DNA of 64,000 nucleotides, taken from NCBI GenBank assembly GCA_965221575.1, contig CBDCSM010000012.1:372001-436000 (forward strand). Direction: 5' to 3'. The notes beneath the pieces are model-generated. The model was not told the origin of the DNA. It was given only the letters and a program-made list of their open reading frames with translations, and ran no database searches. This DNA is from JAPPHA01 sp965221575 (lineage in GTDB: Bacteria; Pseudomonadota; Alphaproteobacteria; Rhodobacterales; Rhodobacteraceae). Positions 47,043 through 56,145 of this stretch are shown here, piece after piece. Within the stretch, counting starts at the first letter, position 1. Each line of letters begins with the position of its first letter. The position numbers and the translations under genes were made by a program.

Positions 47043-47487
47043 AATCGTCGTGACAATAGCCGGCAGGGCATTCGAACTCACTTGCGGAGAAGGCGAGGAC
47101 ATAGCGCTCAAGAATGCGGCAAATCGCCTCGACATGGAGGCAGCCGCACTTACCGAGTCAATGGGCCGTATTCCCGAGTCACGATTGCTGTTGCTGGCTG
47201 GGCTCATGGTCGCGAACAAGACGGTTGAGCTGGAAAGCGAGTCGGCTCGAGTCGCCGAGAAAGCTGCCAGGGAAGCGAACGATCTTGCTCAAAAGACGAT
47301 GGATGATCTCCGCAAGGTCAAGGGCGAATTGACCCGGGCGAAAGTACGCCTTGCTGACCTGCAGGAAAGGTTCGACGCCGAACTGAAGTCGGCGAAACAG
47401 AAAGGCCAGGCCAGTGACGAACTTCTCGAGAGCATGAATCGTATGGTCGAGGCGGTTGAACGGGTCGCGGCACCTCTGACCCGGTAA
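47035..47487 (+). CDS. zapA: Cell division protein ZapA
   Basis: The 150-residue protein begins at GTG 47035 behind a strong AAGGAG site and reads MPEIVVTIAGRAFELTCGEG, the ZapA N terminus. The head region includes LLLLAGLMVANKTVELESES, followed by a long coiled coil. It is longer than the typical 100 residues because of a C-terminal coiled extension of about 50. ZapA promotes FtsZ bundling. Translation is coupled to the preceding coiled-coil gene. Confidence 0.87.
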   Translation: MPEIVVTIAGRAFELTCGEGEDIALKNAANRLDMEAAALTESMGRIPESRLLLLAGLMVANKTVELESESARVAEKAAREANDLAQKTMDDLRKVKGELTRAKVRLADLQERFDAELKSAKQKGQASDELLESMNRMVEAVERVAAPLTR

Positions 47488-47519
47488 CGTGGATTGGGAT
47501 CGGATCAACTCAACCCAAG

Positions 47520-47882
47520 TCAGCGGTTCGATTCACGGATACGATTGGCCGCAGCCTTGTCGTAGGCGATTCCATTGTCGTCGAACAGTTCGTCCAGTTC
47601 CCCTGATAGGGTCATCTCTGTGACGATGTCGCAACCGCCAATGAACTCTCCCTTGACATAGAGTTGCGGAATTGTCGGCCAGTCCGAATAATCCTTGATG
47701 CCCTGTCGCAGCTCCTCGTCGGCAAGAACATTGATATCCTTGAACGTGACTTCCATGTAGTTGAGTACGCCGGCAATCCTGGAAGAAAACCCGCACTGAG
47801 GCATGCTGCTTGTCCCCTTCATGAACAGCACGACGTCGTTTTCACCGATCTCGGCTCCGATCGCATCATTTACGTTAGTCAT
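47520..47882 (-). CDS. grxD: Monothiol glutaredoxin
   Basis: The 120-residue protein has the single-cysteine active site CGFS at about residue 30 (KGTSSMPQCGFS), WPTIPQLYVKGEFIGGCDIV and a normal thioredoxin-like length. Monothiol glutaredoxins carry iron-sulfur clusters and pair with BolA proteins; a bolA gene lies just upstream on the same strand. ATG 47882 gives the usual start MTNVNDAIG. Confidence 0.95.
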   Translation of the reverse strand: MTNVNDAIGAEIGENDVVLFMKGTSSMPQCGFSSRIAGVLNYMEVTFKDINVLADEELRQGIKDYSDWPTIPQLYVKGEFIGGCDIVTEMTLSGELDELFDDNGIAYDKAAANRIRESNR

Positions 47883-47922
47883 ATCCTGAAATTCCTTTCG
47901 GTTTCTGCGCGGTTTTCCCGGC

Positions 47923-48141
47923 TCAGGCATGTTCGCCCAGGATCGTATGGAAGGTCTGTAAACCGTGGGCCGGATACCCGTGAGACTTCATGTCGGCGGC
48001 GGCCCTGTCCCGGACCCCGTCCGAAGCCCCGTTTGCAAACCCGTGACATCCACCTAGAAATGCGCCGCACGCTTTCCGGACGGGTGCAACGTGCAACAAT
48101 CGTTCGACCGACGGCCCGGAACGCGCCAATCTGCAAATCAC
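47923..48141 (-). CDS. Uncertain small ORF between bolA and grxD
   Basis: A 72-codon frame whose ATG overlaps the bolA stop by four bases and which ends about 40 bases before grxD. The C-terminal half (DMKSHGYPAHGLQTFHTILG) looks protein-like, the N-terminal half less so. I do not recognise a family. The overlap arrangement is what favours it. Confidence 0.35.
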   Translation of the reverse strand: MICRLARSGPSVERLLHVAPVRKACGAFLGGCHGFANGASDGVRDRAAADMKSHGYPAHGLQTFHTILGEHA

Positions 48142-48392
48142 GTTTCTGATCCTTCGGGTGCCCTCGTGGTCAGGGCAAGTGCATGAAGATCACCTGACGG
48201 TCCGTCCATCTTGCCCTTTAACGCCTTGTAGACCATGCGTTGCTGCTGTACCCGGTTTTTCCCTTGGAATTCTCGTGCGATGACCTCCGCCGCATAGTGA
48301 TTTCCATCGCCCGCCATATCCGTAATGGTAATGTTTGCCGTGGGGAACGCGTCCAGGATCAGTCTTCGGATTTCTTCTGCGTCCATAGCCAT
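48138..48392 (-). CDS. bolA: BolA family protein
   Basis: The 84-residue protein has the BolA fold pattern: IRRLILDAFPTANITITDMA, then NHYAAEVIAREFQGKNRVQQ with the conserved RVQQQRMVYKAL. BolA partners with monothiol glutaredoxin in iron-sulfur trafficking; grxD lies downstream on the same strand. An ATG two codons later is an equal start choice. Confidence 0.93.
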   Translation of the reverse strand: MAMDAEEIRRLILDAFPTANITITDMAGDGNHYAAEVIAREFQGKNRVQQQRMVYKALKGKMDGPSGDLHALALTTRAPEGSET

Positions 48393-49320
48393 GGCAAACT
48401 CCCGACAGGTTTCCGAAAATAGGTCTGCTGTCTACAAACTTCAAGTCCGGCCGCGAGCTGTCGGAAGCAATTCTCGATTCGACATTTCTCGTCCTGACCT
48501 CCGGATTCGCATTGCCCCGAGCGTTTTCGGAGCGCCGCGCGCGGGCGTATCGGATCTGCCGCGAGGTCTGGTTCGGGGAGGGACTTCGGTTTCGCCCGTG
48601 TGCGCCTGAATCAGGCCTATTCAGGCTTCGGCCGCGAGCTTGGAAATCAAGGACCTGCGACTCAGGAACATCCAGTGACGTGTGCCGCAGGACTCCCGGT
48701 CGGTAATCCCGTGCATTGCCGCGAGGTCACTGCCGGTGCGCATGTCGAACGCCGACAGGTTCAGGACAAGGAGCACGGAGGCATCGTTCTCTTTTCCGTT
48801 CCCTGAGTCCTGCCCAAGGGTGTCGCCGGATTTCCGCAGGATGTTGACAGGCGAGGTCTCGACGTTCCCGCGCACGCCAACGGGCGGCGAAATAGGAAAC
48901 AATCGCCCTGCTGACAGGCGTTCCCGAAACTAGCCTGATTTCCGGCGTTGTCGCAGCTCCCGAGTCTGATCCGTGCTATCGGCTTGGCAGCATCACAACT
49001 ATGGATTCGCGGATCCGGCAGACCGCTGTCGGAGAGGCCTGTGGACGTATTTCCGCGGTTTCCTGCCTTTGTGCCGCAAAGTGGCTGCCCCGGTAGATCC
49101 ACAGTATCGCCTCGACCAGACCCTCTGACCGGCAGTTCCGAACCCGGTTGCCCTCCTCACCACGCTGAAATTACTTTAAACCACACCACGGTAAAGCAAG
49201 GAAGCGAGTGCCTGCACTGACAAAGGGGAAGGAACGAAACGACCGCCATCGCGGGTTGGGTCAGTCTCAAATTTTGAGGCGACGTTTTCCCAGAATCGAG
49301 GTTGGCCAGGCCCTGCCGAA
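48393..49320. other. Long region without a confident gene
   Basis: About 930 bases separate bolA from the NHLP-toroid gene. Short frames exist on both strands; the best is a minus-strand frame at 48621-48902 whose end (ESCGTRHWMFLSRRSLISKL) looks somewhat protein-like, but I do not recognise it. A hairpin GCCTGAAT/ATTCAGGC at 48604-48626 overlaps its stop. This begins the sparse part of the window. Confidence 0.4.
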
Positions 49321-50625
49321 TCATCGCGTATTCAGGTCGTCAACGAGACGCTCCAGAGCTCCGATGCAAAACGCGGACGTTACGGACTCGGAGCCGTGCC
49401 CGATCTGCCCGACCAGTCCCCACCGTAATGTTTGGTCTCCGAACGCGAGAATTTCCGGCCAGCTCCCGTCCTCCCGTTGCAAACTGATGATCCTTTCCGC
49501 ATGGTACTTTGTGTCGATGCATTCAAGCCGTCCGATGTTGTCAAGCGCCGACACGGCCTGAGCGGCCTGCAGAATGTTTTCGAAATCACCCTGCTCATCG
49601 CGCAGGCCAAGAATTCGATCCTCAAGTACCGGGCCAAGTTGGCCGAACGCAGGCCGCGCACAAATCATGGCGCGACTCGTCGCATAGTAGATCGAAACCG
49701 GGTCGGGATACCATTTGGATGATCCCTCAGTTTGACCATTGACGATCAACGATTCCAGCCATCGTTGGGCGGCCCTGGTTTCGGAGTGGTCGCCGAGACA
49801 GGCGACGACATTCGCATTGACGACCGGATCGGCTTCAATGCGAAAGCTTGACACGACGTCAGGTTCGCCATCTTCCAGCACCCAGGTCATGAAACGACCC
49901 TCGTCGTCACGATTCGCCAACATTCTCGGAACGTTTCTTCCCAGGAGAATCCACGGGTGCGTCTCAATGACGAGTGAACAGAGCGAGGAACTGTCAAGAT
50001 CCTGTGGAAGGTGGCGGTAGTAGCGCCACAATCCGGGATACTCGATGGTGTCGGCAAGATATTCCCTGGTTGCGGCACAGAGGGCCTTGGCACGCGCGTC
50101 ATTACTGGTTTCGAGGGCAAGGACACAGAGCGCCGAAACGAAAGGCGGACGTTCGAAATGTCGCGGAATGTTCGGGTCGGCCGTGTTGAACCGGATGCAG
50201 TGCCAGGCACCGTTTTCGTCGACGGCGGATTTCAGGAAGTCGAGGCCGAGGCTGATGCTTTCTCTGCCTGCATTGGCAACGGCCGCCGGTGTGGCCGTGG
50301 ATTCATGGGCCGTTGATGGATCGGGGGCGAACGACCGGATGGGCGGTGCGGGGTCATGGAGGGTCTTGCGAAGAAACTCAAGTGATGCCGCGCCGGTCCT
50401 TGCGGCCTCCCGTTCGATCGCGGAAAACCTGTTACGCGGCGGCAGCACCACATGCGTTGTTTTGTCGGATTCCTCGTGCACGTGGATTTCATGGTCTTCG
50501 GCCAATGTCACGCCGAATTCCCTTTCGATCGTCCCCTTGGGATTCGTGAGAAGACGTTCGCGAAAGCTCGTGTTTTCACTGGCCTTGGACAAGAGGAAGC
50601 TGGAAGGGATGATGGACTTTGTCAT
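49321..50625 (-). CDS. NHLP-type leader fused to squalene-cyclase/prenyltransferase-like toroid protein
   Basis: The protein of about 434 residues opens with a stretch that strongly resembles a nitrile-hydratase-type leader (NHLP): SFRERLLTNPKGTIEREFGV, then HEIHVHEESDKTTHVVLPP, at about residues 20-63. No leader-terminal Gly-Gly site follows. From about residue 120 come alpha/alpha-toroid repeats like those of class II terpene cyclases and prenyltransferase beta subunits (ADPVVNANVVACLGD, SIYYATSRAM, LQREDGSWPEILAFG). A motif QDLDSSS at about 208 sits where class II cyclases have DxDDTA, so the last acidic residue is missing. ATG 50625 is chosen; a TTG at 50655 is the alternative. It diverges from the AlkB-GlnE gene and belongs, I infer, to the NHLM export locus downstream. 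Cyclase activity is doubtful; it could be an enzyme, a carrier or the exported cargo. Confidence 0.78.
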   Translation of the reverse strand: MTKSIIPSSFLLSKASENTSFRERLLTNPKGTIEREFGVTLAEDHEIHVHEESDKTTHVVLPPRNRFSAIEREAARTGAASLEFLRKTLHDPAPPIRSFAPDPSTAHESTATPAAVANAGRESISLGLDFLKSAVDENGAWHCIRFNTADPNIPRHFERPPFVSALCVLALETSNDARAKALCAATREYLADTIEYPGLWRYYRHLPQDLDSSSLCSLVIETHPWILLGRNVPRMLANRDDEGRFMTWVLEDGEPDVVSSFRIEADPVVNANVVACLGDHSETRAAQRWLESLIVNGQTEGSSKWYPDPVSIYYATSRAMICARPAFGQLGPVLEDRILGLRDEQGDFENILQAAQAVSALDNIGRLECIDTKYHAERIISLQREDGSWPEILAFGDQTLRWGLVGQIGHGSESVTSAFCIGALERLVDDLNTR

Positions 50626-51584
50626 GGATTTCGTCGGCTGTATCGTGCGCGTCAAGTGAAATTTCTCGCTAACGGAGCCAACGGGAGCACGCGACTCCCG
50701 GCGTGCTGGATATTCTCCCGTAAACGACGTCTTCGAGTTGATTGCGGCTGCCGTTTCGGCGGGGCAATGCTAACGTTTACGGGGTCCGGTTGCCAGTGGC
50801 CCGGGAGTTGGACATCATTCGCGTCGGTGACATCCGCCCCCCGGCCGCGATGAAGGCCGAATCTCGTATGCCGACACGGAATTGTGGCTGACTGGTCTCG
50901 GACGGTCGTTGGGATCATTCGGGGCGGACAGCGTGCCGTCGCGTGCGATTTCCTTCTCTTCCCCGGGTTCCCTTCCGAAATCGCCCGGCAAGGTCCTTGT
51001 CGCAGGATCCGTCCGAATGAGGTTCAAACCAACTGGCCGTGATCCGGGATCGGGCCGCGCGCTTGCTCCGACGCGCTGGCGGCAGAGTACGCATCGACGA
51101 TTGAACCGTTCGTGCAATCCGGAAAGAACCTTGGCGAATTGGGTTCCCCGGTTCGGCCCGAGGTGACCGGAGAAGCGGGGTTGCGGCGTCGAATGGCATG
51201 GCCCTTTGGATGGTCTCCGATTTGCCCAAGGTTGTGACCGTTTCCCGGACAGGTTCCGCCTGGGCACCAGGATCATTGCTATGTCGGCAAATGGCGTATC
51301 GCCGGGACGTCTAGTCACTGGTTCGTCGTCGAGATTGCGATGGAATCGCGTTCGGAATTCAAAGGCATGAGAAGTCCTGGCGTTGCAGGAGGCACTGGAA
51401 ACCAGTCACTCCCCCGGGGCCGATGCCACGGTCCCCGGAATGTATCAGGAGGCCTGCTGGAATTACTCGCGGACACCAAATCGACGCCTTGCCAGAATTT
51501 GCATCGGATTGGTTTTGTCGGTTATGATCGCGGAACTTGGGTAGGGACAAGTATGCCCGGCAAGACAAGGACGGAGACAGCGCG
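50626..51584. other. Long divergent intergenic region of the NHLM locus
   Basis: About 960 bases between two divergent genes of the locus. Frames of 80-170 codons occur but have no protein character, being rich in Arg, Pro and Ser. I looked for a small precursor peptide with an NHLP or double-glycine leader and saw none. The space likely holds regulatory sequence; a candidate promoter is listed. Confidence 0.45.
51499..51528 (+). promoter_or_regulatory. Weak candidate promoter for the AlkB-GlnE fusion gene
   Basis: TTGCAT at 51499-51504 and TATGAT at 51523-51528 are separated by 18 bases, about 57 bases before the chosen GTG start. The -10 box is good, the -35 box poor. Assigned by eye. Confidence 0.3.
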
Positions 51585-54047
51585 GTGGCAGTGAACGTGG
51601 ACGTACCGGACGGTCCAGGCCTGGCGAATGTCAGGATGGTCAAGCCGTCATTCGGCAGTGCCCTGCCGCATTTTCTGCCCCTGGGGATTTTTCCACTGAT
51701 CATTCTCTCTCTGCTGTACGGCAGTTGGTGGATCCTGGCGGCATTTGTCTTCTTTATGCTTGCCGGTCCCCTGGACATCGCCTTCGGCGATGACGAGCGG
51801 AGCATGGATCCCGTCAAGACGCCGCGGCGGTTGCTGTTCTGGCACGACCTGCCGGTCTGGATCTGGGCGGTCCTTTGGCCCCCGACGCTGATCTTTGGGG
51901 TCTGGCAGATCCTGGCCTCCGGTCAGTTCCCGGTCTGGGAGTGCGTCTTGCTGGCGTTCGTGCTCACATGCGAGGCTCAGGCGGTGTTCATCGTCGGCCA
52001 CGAACTGATCCACCGGCGCACGAAATGGGAGCGGAGGATCGGTGAATTCCTGTTATCTTCCGTTTCCTATCCGCAGTACGCAACCGAGCATGTCTACATT
52101 CACCACGCCCTTGTCGGTACACCATATGACGCCGGATCCGCGCCCAAGGGTCAGAGTTTCTGGCAATATTTTCCGCGGGAAGTCGTGCATAATCTCACCG
52201 GCTCGTGGCGGATTGTCCGTGAACGGCTGGCACGTCGCCGACTGCCGGTCTGGCACCACTCGAACCCGTTTTGGCGTTACGGCATCGAGACCGCCTTCTG
52301 GTATGCGCTGGTAGTCTGGCTGGGCGGCCTTTGGTTGGTTCCAATCTATGCGTTTCTTAGTCTCAGTGTCGTCTTCTCGATGAAAGTCGCGAATTACATG
52401 CAGCACTACGGGTTGCGCAGGGTCCGGCTTCCCAACGGCAGGTTCGAAATGGTCCGCCCCCGGCACTCCTGGAACGCCAACTACAAGTTCAGCAACTGGA
52501 TGTTTTACAACATGCAGCGGCATCCGGATCATCATGCCGTGGCGAGTCGGCCTTACCCGTTGCTTCAGAATTACGGCGCCGACGAGTCGCCGCAACTGCC
52601 GGGCAGTTACGGCCAGATGTTCGCCCTGGTCGTGCGGCCCAAACGGTGGTTTGAGACGATGGATCCATTGGTTGACCAGTGGCGTGCGCATTTCTATCCC
52701 GAGATCGATGACTGGAGCGCCTACGATAGCCAGGTTTCGGCCGCGCGACCGGAAGCCTTTGACGCCATCGTCGAGATATTCAATGTCTCGCCGCACCTGG
52801 CCAATTGGATCGAGCGGCATCCGGAACTTCTCGACAGCCTGCATGACAAGGAATTCACCGATCTGGACCTGCCAACGGGGTTCGGACCGGACAGGGAGGT
52901 CGAAGCGATCGCCCGACAGGGGCTGACACGCCTGTACTGGACATATGAATTCGGCGTTCCGGAAATGAAGGAACTGATCGCCGAAATCCCCGTTCGGGAC
53001 GTTCCGGATACGGTTGACGCGATGCGCAGTTGGTCGAACGAAAAGGCGTTCCAGGTCGGCATGCACGTCTTGCGTGGCAACCTGACGCCCGTCGAGGCCG
53101 GGACGGCACTGTCCAATCTGGCGGAATCCTCGATTTCCGTCGTGTTGTCCGCGGTCGCCGAGGAATTCGAGGATCGGCACGGTACGCAAGACCAAGGGGG
53201 TGTCGCCGCCATCGTCCTGGGCGATCTGGCCAGCCGCGAAGCCTCGCACCGGGTCCCCCTCGATATCATGTTCGTCCATGACGGGGATTCATCCGGCCTC
53301 TTCGACGGTTTGTGCAGGCATTCACTCGCGGCGCTCGAAAACCTCACACGCGATAGCCTGCTGTTCGCCCCGATTCCGCGGGACAGCCGGGATCGCGCCG
53401 TGCGCCCACTCGCTGATTTTGAGGATCCTGACCGATCGCGGTTCGCCGCGAGCGAACTGTTGGACCTGACTCGGGCGCGCTGCATTTACGAACTTGGGAC
53501 AGACGGGATCGCGCAACGTTTCGAGGGTGTGCGGCGCGAGGCCCTGAGTTTGGCCGTTGTGTGCGACGCGGCGATTGCCGAAATGCGCGAGGCCGGTGTC
53601 GAGGGCGTCGAAACGGACCTGTCCTCGCTGGAGATCATGAATGGTGGCATCCAGGGCGTCGACCGGTTGGCGCGCCGCCTCCAGTTGCACCTCGGCGCAG
53701 ATGGACCCGCCGATCCGGCGCCGTCGCCGGCGTCCGTCTATCGCGCCGCTGCCGCTCAGGGGCAGATTCCTGACAGCGTGGCGACCGGATTGGTGGAAGC
53801 AGACGCCTTGCGGCGGAACCTCCGCGGCGCCCTGAGACTGATCGCAGACGACGGTGTCACGATCGAGCCCCTGGGTTCGCGGGCCAAGGCGGTTCTCGCC
53901 CAGGCTTGCGGCATGGACGGCTTCGATGCGCTGACCGCCGCGGTCGAGGACATGGCGGCGCGTGTCGCCGCCGGAATCGATGCGCTGGACAGCTTGGCGG
54001 AATGCGGCCCGGCCGGGAAAGAGGCAAACCGGGACGCCCCGGCGTGA
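51585..54047 (+). CDS. AlkB-type membrane monooxygenase fused to a GlnE-like region
   Basis: The protein of about 820 residues joins two unrelated parts in one frame. Residues about 20-380 form an AlkB-type integral membrane di-iron hydroxylase with several transmembrane helices and all histidine boxes: HELIHRR near 139, EHVYIHH near 168, NYMQHYGL near 270 and QRHPDHHA near 311. Residues about 395-805 resemble glutamine synthetase adenylyltransferase (GlnE): SPHLANWIERHPELLDSL, IVLGDLASREASHRVPLDIM, and MNGGIQGVDRLARRLQLHLG, matching the GGIREIEF helix region. The nucleotidyl-transfer SDxD motif reads VPLD and the later DLRLRP segment is lost, so this part is probably catalytically dead. GTG 51585, behind GGAG, is the likely start; TTG 51537 is also possible. 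It lies in the NHLM export locus; a hydrophobic substrate is implied. Confidence 0.85.
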   Translation: MAVNVDVPDGPGLANVRMVKPSFGSALPHFLPLGIFPLIILSLLYGSWWILAAFVFFMLAGPLDIAFGDDERSMDPVKTPRRLLFWHDLPVWIWAVLWPPTLIFGVWQILASGQFPVWECVLLAFVLTCEAQAVFIVGHELIHRRTKWERRIGEFLLSSVSYPQYATEHVYIHHALVGTPYDAGSAPKGQSFWQYFPREVVHNLTGSWRIVRERLARRRLPVWHHSNPFWRYGIETAFWYALVVWLGGLWLVPIYAFLSLSVVFSMKVANYMQHYGLRRVRLPNGRFEMVRPRHSWNANYKFSNWMFYNMQRHPDHHAVASRPYPLLQNYGADESPQLPGSYGQMFALVVRPKRWFETMDPLVDQWRAHFYPEIDDWSAYDSQVSAARPEAFDAIVEIFNVSPHLANWIERHPELLDSLHDKEFTDLDLPTGFGPDREVEAIARQGLTRLYWTYEFGVPEMKELIAEIPVRDVPDTVDAMRSWSNEKAFQVGMHVLRGNLTPVEAGTALSNLAESSISVVLSAVAEEFEDRHGTQDQGGVAAIVLGDLASREASHRVPLDIMFVHDGDSSGLFDGLCRHSLAALENLTRDSLLFAPIPRDSRDRAVRPLADFEDPDRSRFAASELLDLTRARCIYELGTDGIAQRFEGVRREALSLAVVCDAAIAEMREAGVEGVETDLSSLEIMNGGIQGVDRLARRLQLHLGADGPADPAPSPASVYRAAAAQGQIPDSVATGLVEADALRRNLRGALRLIADDGVTIEPLGSRAKAVLAQACGMDGFDALTAAVEDMAARVAAGIDALDSLAECGPAGKEANRDAPA

Positions 54048-54796
54048 ATTTCCTTCGTCATTGGTCAAGTGGGGGTGCCCAAAACGCATCGGCGCAGGGT
54101 AGAACTGCCATCGTTGACCCGTGGCTCAGCCGAGCGTCCCCATGATTGAGGATCGGGTAAAGAGCCGCTGCTGTCGCGATGGCCGTTTCCAGAGGCCACA
54201 TGCACTGAAGATGATTCTCCGGAATTCGGAAACCATCGATACCCATGTGACAGGTTCAGTTTCCGGGGATCCTTCGCGCCCGTCGGTTGCAGGACGTGAC
54301 GGCCGCGGCGGCATCCGGAAGCGGGTTCGGCGGGCGGCATCCCGACGGTTGATGTCTTTGGGCACCGCGAAGGGCCGGTGGGACACTGGTTTTCAACAAT
54401 TGCGCGCGGGAGTCCCGATGATCGGTTCAGGTATTTCAGCCGATGCCTCGGCGAGTCCAGAACGCGGCCGCTGCCGGTCCGGTCTATGGATCAAACGGTC
54501 GAACAGCCGCTTGTTTCGGTCACCGACTCCAGCGAGTCGTTGGCGACGAGTGGCGTTGACGAAACCTGACCGGATCACCGTATGCTCAAGGGTTCGGCGG
54601 ACGGCCGTCGATCGTGAGGCAAATGGTTCGGCGTGAGCATGCCGAAGCCGATCCCGTCGCTACGCCTAGGGTCGATTTGCCTGCCGCCGGCAGATATCTG
54701 AAACAGGTCATGACTCGCTTGCCGGCGAAATTGCCATTGGGTCTCCAGTCGGTTCGGGACTTCCCCCGTTCCGGAAGATTGCGGTACACACGTGCG
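54048..54796. other. Non-coding gap in the NHLM locus
   Basis: About 750 bases between the AlkB-GlnE fusion and the LolA-like gene. Open frames here (for example 54121-54636) have arginine- and serine-rich, unlikely sequences. The start of the LolA-like frame can be drawn back to 54614, so the true gap may be shorter. No small peptide gene with a leader was recognised. Confidence 0.4.
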
Positions 54797-55705
54797 ATGC
54801 CGGTTGTGAACCCCCTGCAGGTGGTCACGGACAGTGACGCGGCCAGTAACTGGTCCTTCGGTCGAGACTGGGTAAAGGGTTCCCCGCCCTCCGGGGGTGC
54901 GGGCTACCGCGTTCGGACGTGCGCCCTGGTTCTCGCGCTGATCTGTGTCGGCTTGCCAGGCGGTCCTGCCGTAGCCCAGGACGAATCGCCGGAAGACAAG
55001 GGCCTCAGGATTGCCCGCGAAGCCAGCGCCCGCAACGACGGGTTCGGGGATTTCACGGCGCGTATGTCGATGGTGCTGCGCGACCGGAAAGGCCGGGAAA
55101 GCGTCCGGCAGATGCGTTTCAAGGTTCTGGAAGTGCCGGGAGATGGCGACAAGAGCCTGTTTCTGTTCGATCAGCCGAGAGACGTGCGGGGAACGGCCCT
55201 CCTGACCCACGCGCACGTCAATACTCAAGACGACCAGTGGCTGTACCTTCCGGCACTGAAAAGAGTGAAGCGTATCAACGCAGCGAGGCGATCCGGATCA
55301 TTCATGGGCAGCGAGTTTTCGTACGAAGACATGAGTCCTCCTGAGGTGGATGAATACACCTACAGGTTCCTTCGCGATGAACCCTGCGGCGAACTCACGT
55401 GCACGGTGATTGAACAGATCCCCCTGGACAGGAAATCCGGGTACAGCCGTAAGGTCGTCTGGCAGGATTCAGGCGAATTCCGAACCTGGAAGATGGAACT
55501 GTACGACAGGAAAGGTTCCCACCTGAAAACGCTTTCCCTTTCCAACTACCAGCAATACCTGAATCGGTTCTGGAGGGCAGGGGAACAGACGATGGTGAAT
55601 CATCTGACCGGTGCAAGCACGACCCTGCAGTGGACGGATTTTTCATTCCGCAACAATCTTGATGACAGAGATTTTACCCGGACGGCGCTTCGACGTGTTC
55701 GATGA
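54797..55705 (+). CDS. LolA-like outer-membrane lipoprotein-sorting protein
   Basis: The C-terminal 230 residues match the LolA-like family found beside MMPL/RND exporters: GFGDFTARMSMVLRDRKGRE, WLYLPALKRVKRINAARRSG, SFMGSEFSYEDM and TWKMELYDRKGSHLKTL. A signal peptide (CALVLALICVGLPGGPAVAQ) precedes it, so it works in the periplasm, probably carrying a lipidic molecule. The start is uncertain: ATG 54797 leaves about 40 residues before the hydrophobic segment, and ATG 54614 even more; an unrecognised nearer start is likely. The start of an MMPL exporter gene at 63868 is the expected partner, though six kilobases of NHLM genes lie between. Confidence 0.8.
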   Translation: MPVVNPLQVVTDSDAASNWSFGRDWVKGSPPSGGAGYRVRTCALVLALICVGLPGGPAVAQDESPEDKGLRIAREASARNDGFGDFTARMSMVLRDRKGRESVRQMRFKVLEVPGDGDKSLFLFDQPRDVRGTALLTHAHVNTQDDQWLYLPALKRVKRINAARRSGSFMGSEFSYEDMSPPEVDEYTYRFLRDEPCGELTCTVIEQIPLDRKSGYSRKVVWQDSGEFRTWKMELYDRKGSHLKTLSLSNYQQYLNRFWRAGEQTMVNHLTGASTTLQWTDFSFRNNLDDRDFTRTALRRVR

Positions 55706-56145
55706 CGCCAACTGGATTCGACGTTTCGGCCCGTGTGTTCACGACCGCAGGACGTCCGGCGGCGCGCGTTCCCGAATACTCGGGAGCACGAGACCGCCAA
55801 CCGTAACGGCGGCAACAACCGTTTGGCGCACGGTCACCCAGGGGTCACCCCGACCGTCATGGACTCGCATTCACGCTAGATTGGTCGGGTAACGAAGTCG
55901 GTATTGCATTCGGGATGTCCGAGACGTGACATGAAGAACGCGCACTTGATCTGGAAACCATGCGCCGCACTGCCGGGCCGTCGGTCACCGCGTTCGATTG
56001 TGATCGCAAACCCTCTTGCGGGGAATAGATGCGGTGCCCTTGCATTGGACGAAGATCCCAGGATCATCGCAACTTGCCATGAAAGCAGCGTGCCCGGACG
56101 TCCCGGCGAAGGAGATGCGGGCGCAGCTTGTGGAAGACATGCGAG
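55706..56145. other. Non-coding gap before the halogenase-like gene
   Basis: About 440 bases without a credible gene; short frames lack protein character. No hairpin terminator or promoter could be assigned with confidence. Confidence 0.4.

Noticed and set aside
47488..47519. A 6S RNA gene after zapA
   Set aside because: The space between zapA and grxD is only about 30 bases, too short for 6S RNA.
50815..51318. Minus-strand frame of 167 codons in the divergent gap, considered as an NHLP precursor
   Set aside because: No resemblance to NHLP, Nif11 or double-glycine leaders; composition looks non-coding.
52053..53279. Minus-strand open frame of 408 codons opposite the AlkB-GlnE fusion
   Set aside because: Antisense to the histidine-box and GlnE-like regions, which are clearly coding on the plus strand.
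54121..54636. Open frame of 171 codons in the gap before the LolA-like gene, considered as a precursor protein
   Set aside because: Arg- and Ser-rich, no leader-like helix, no recognisable ribosome site.
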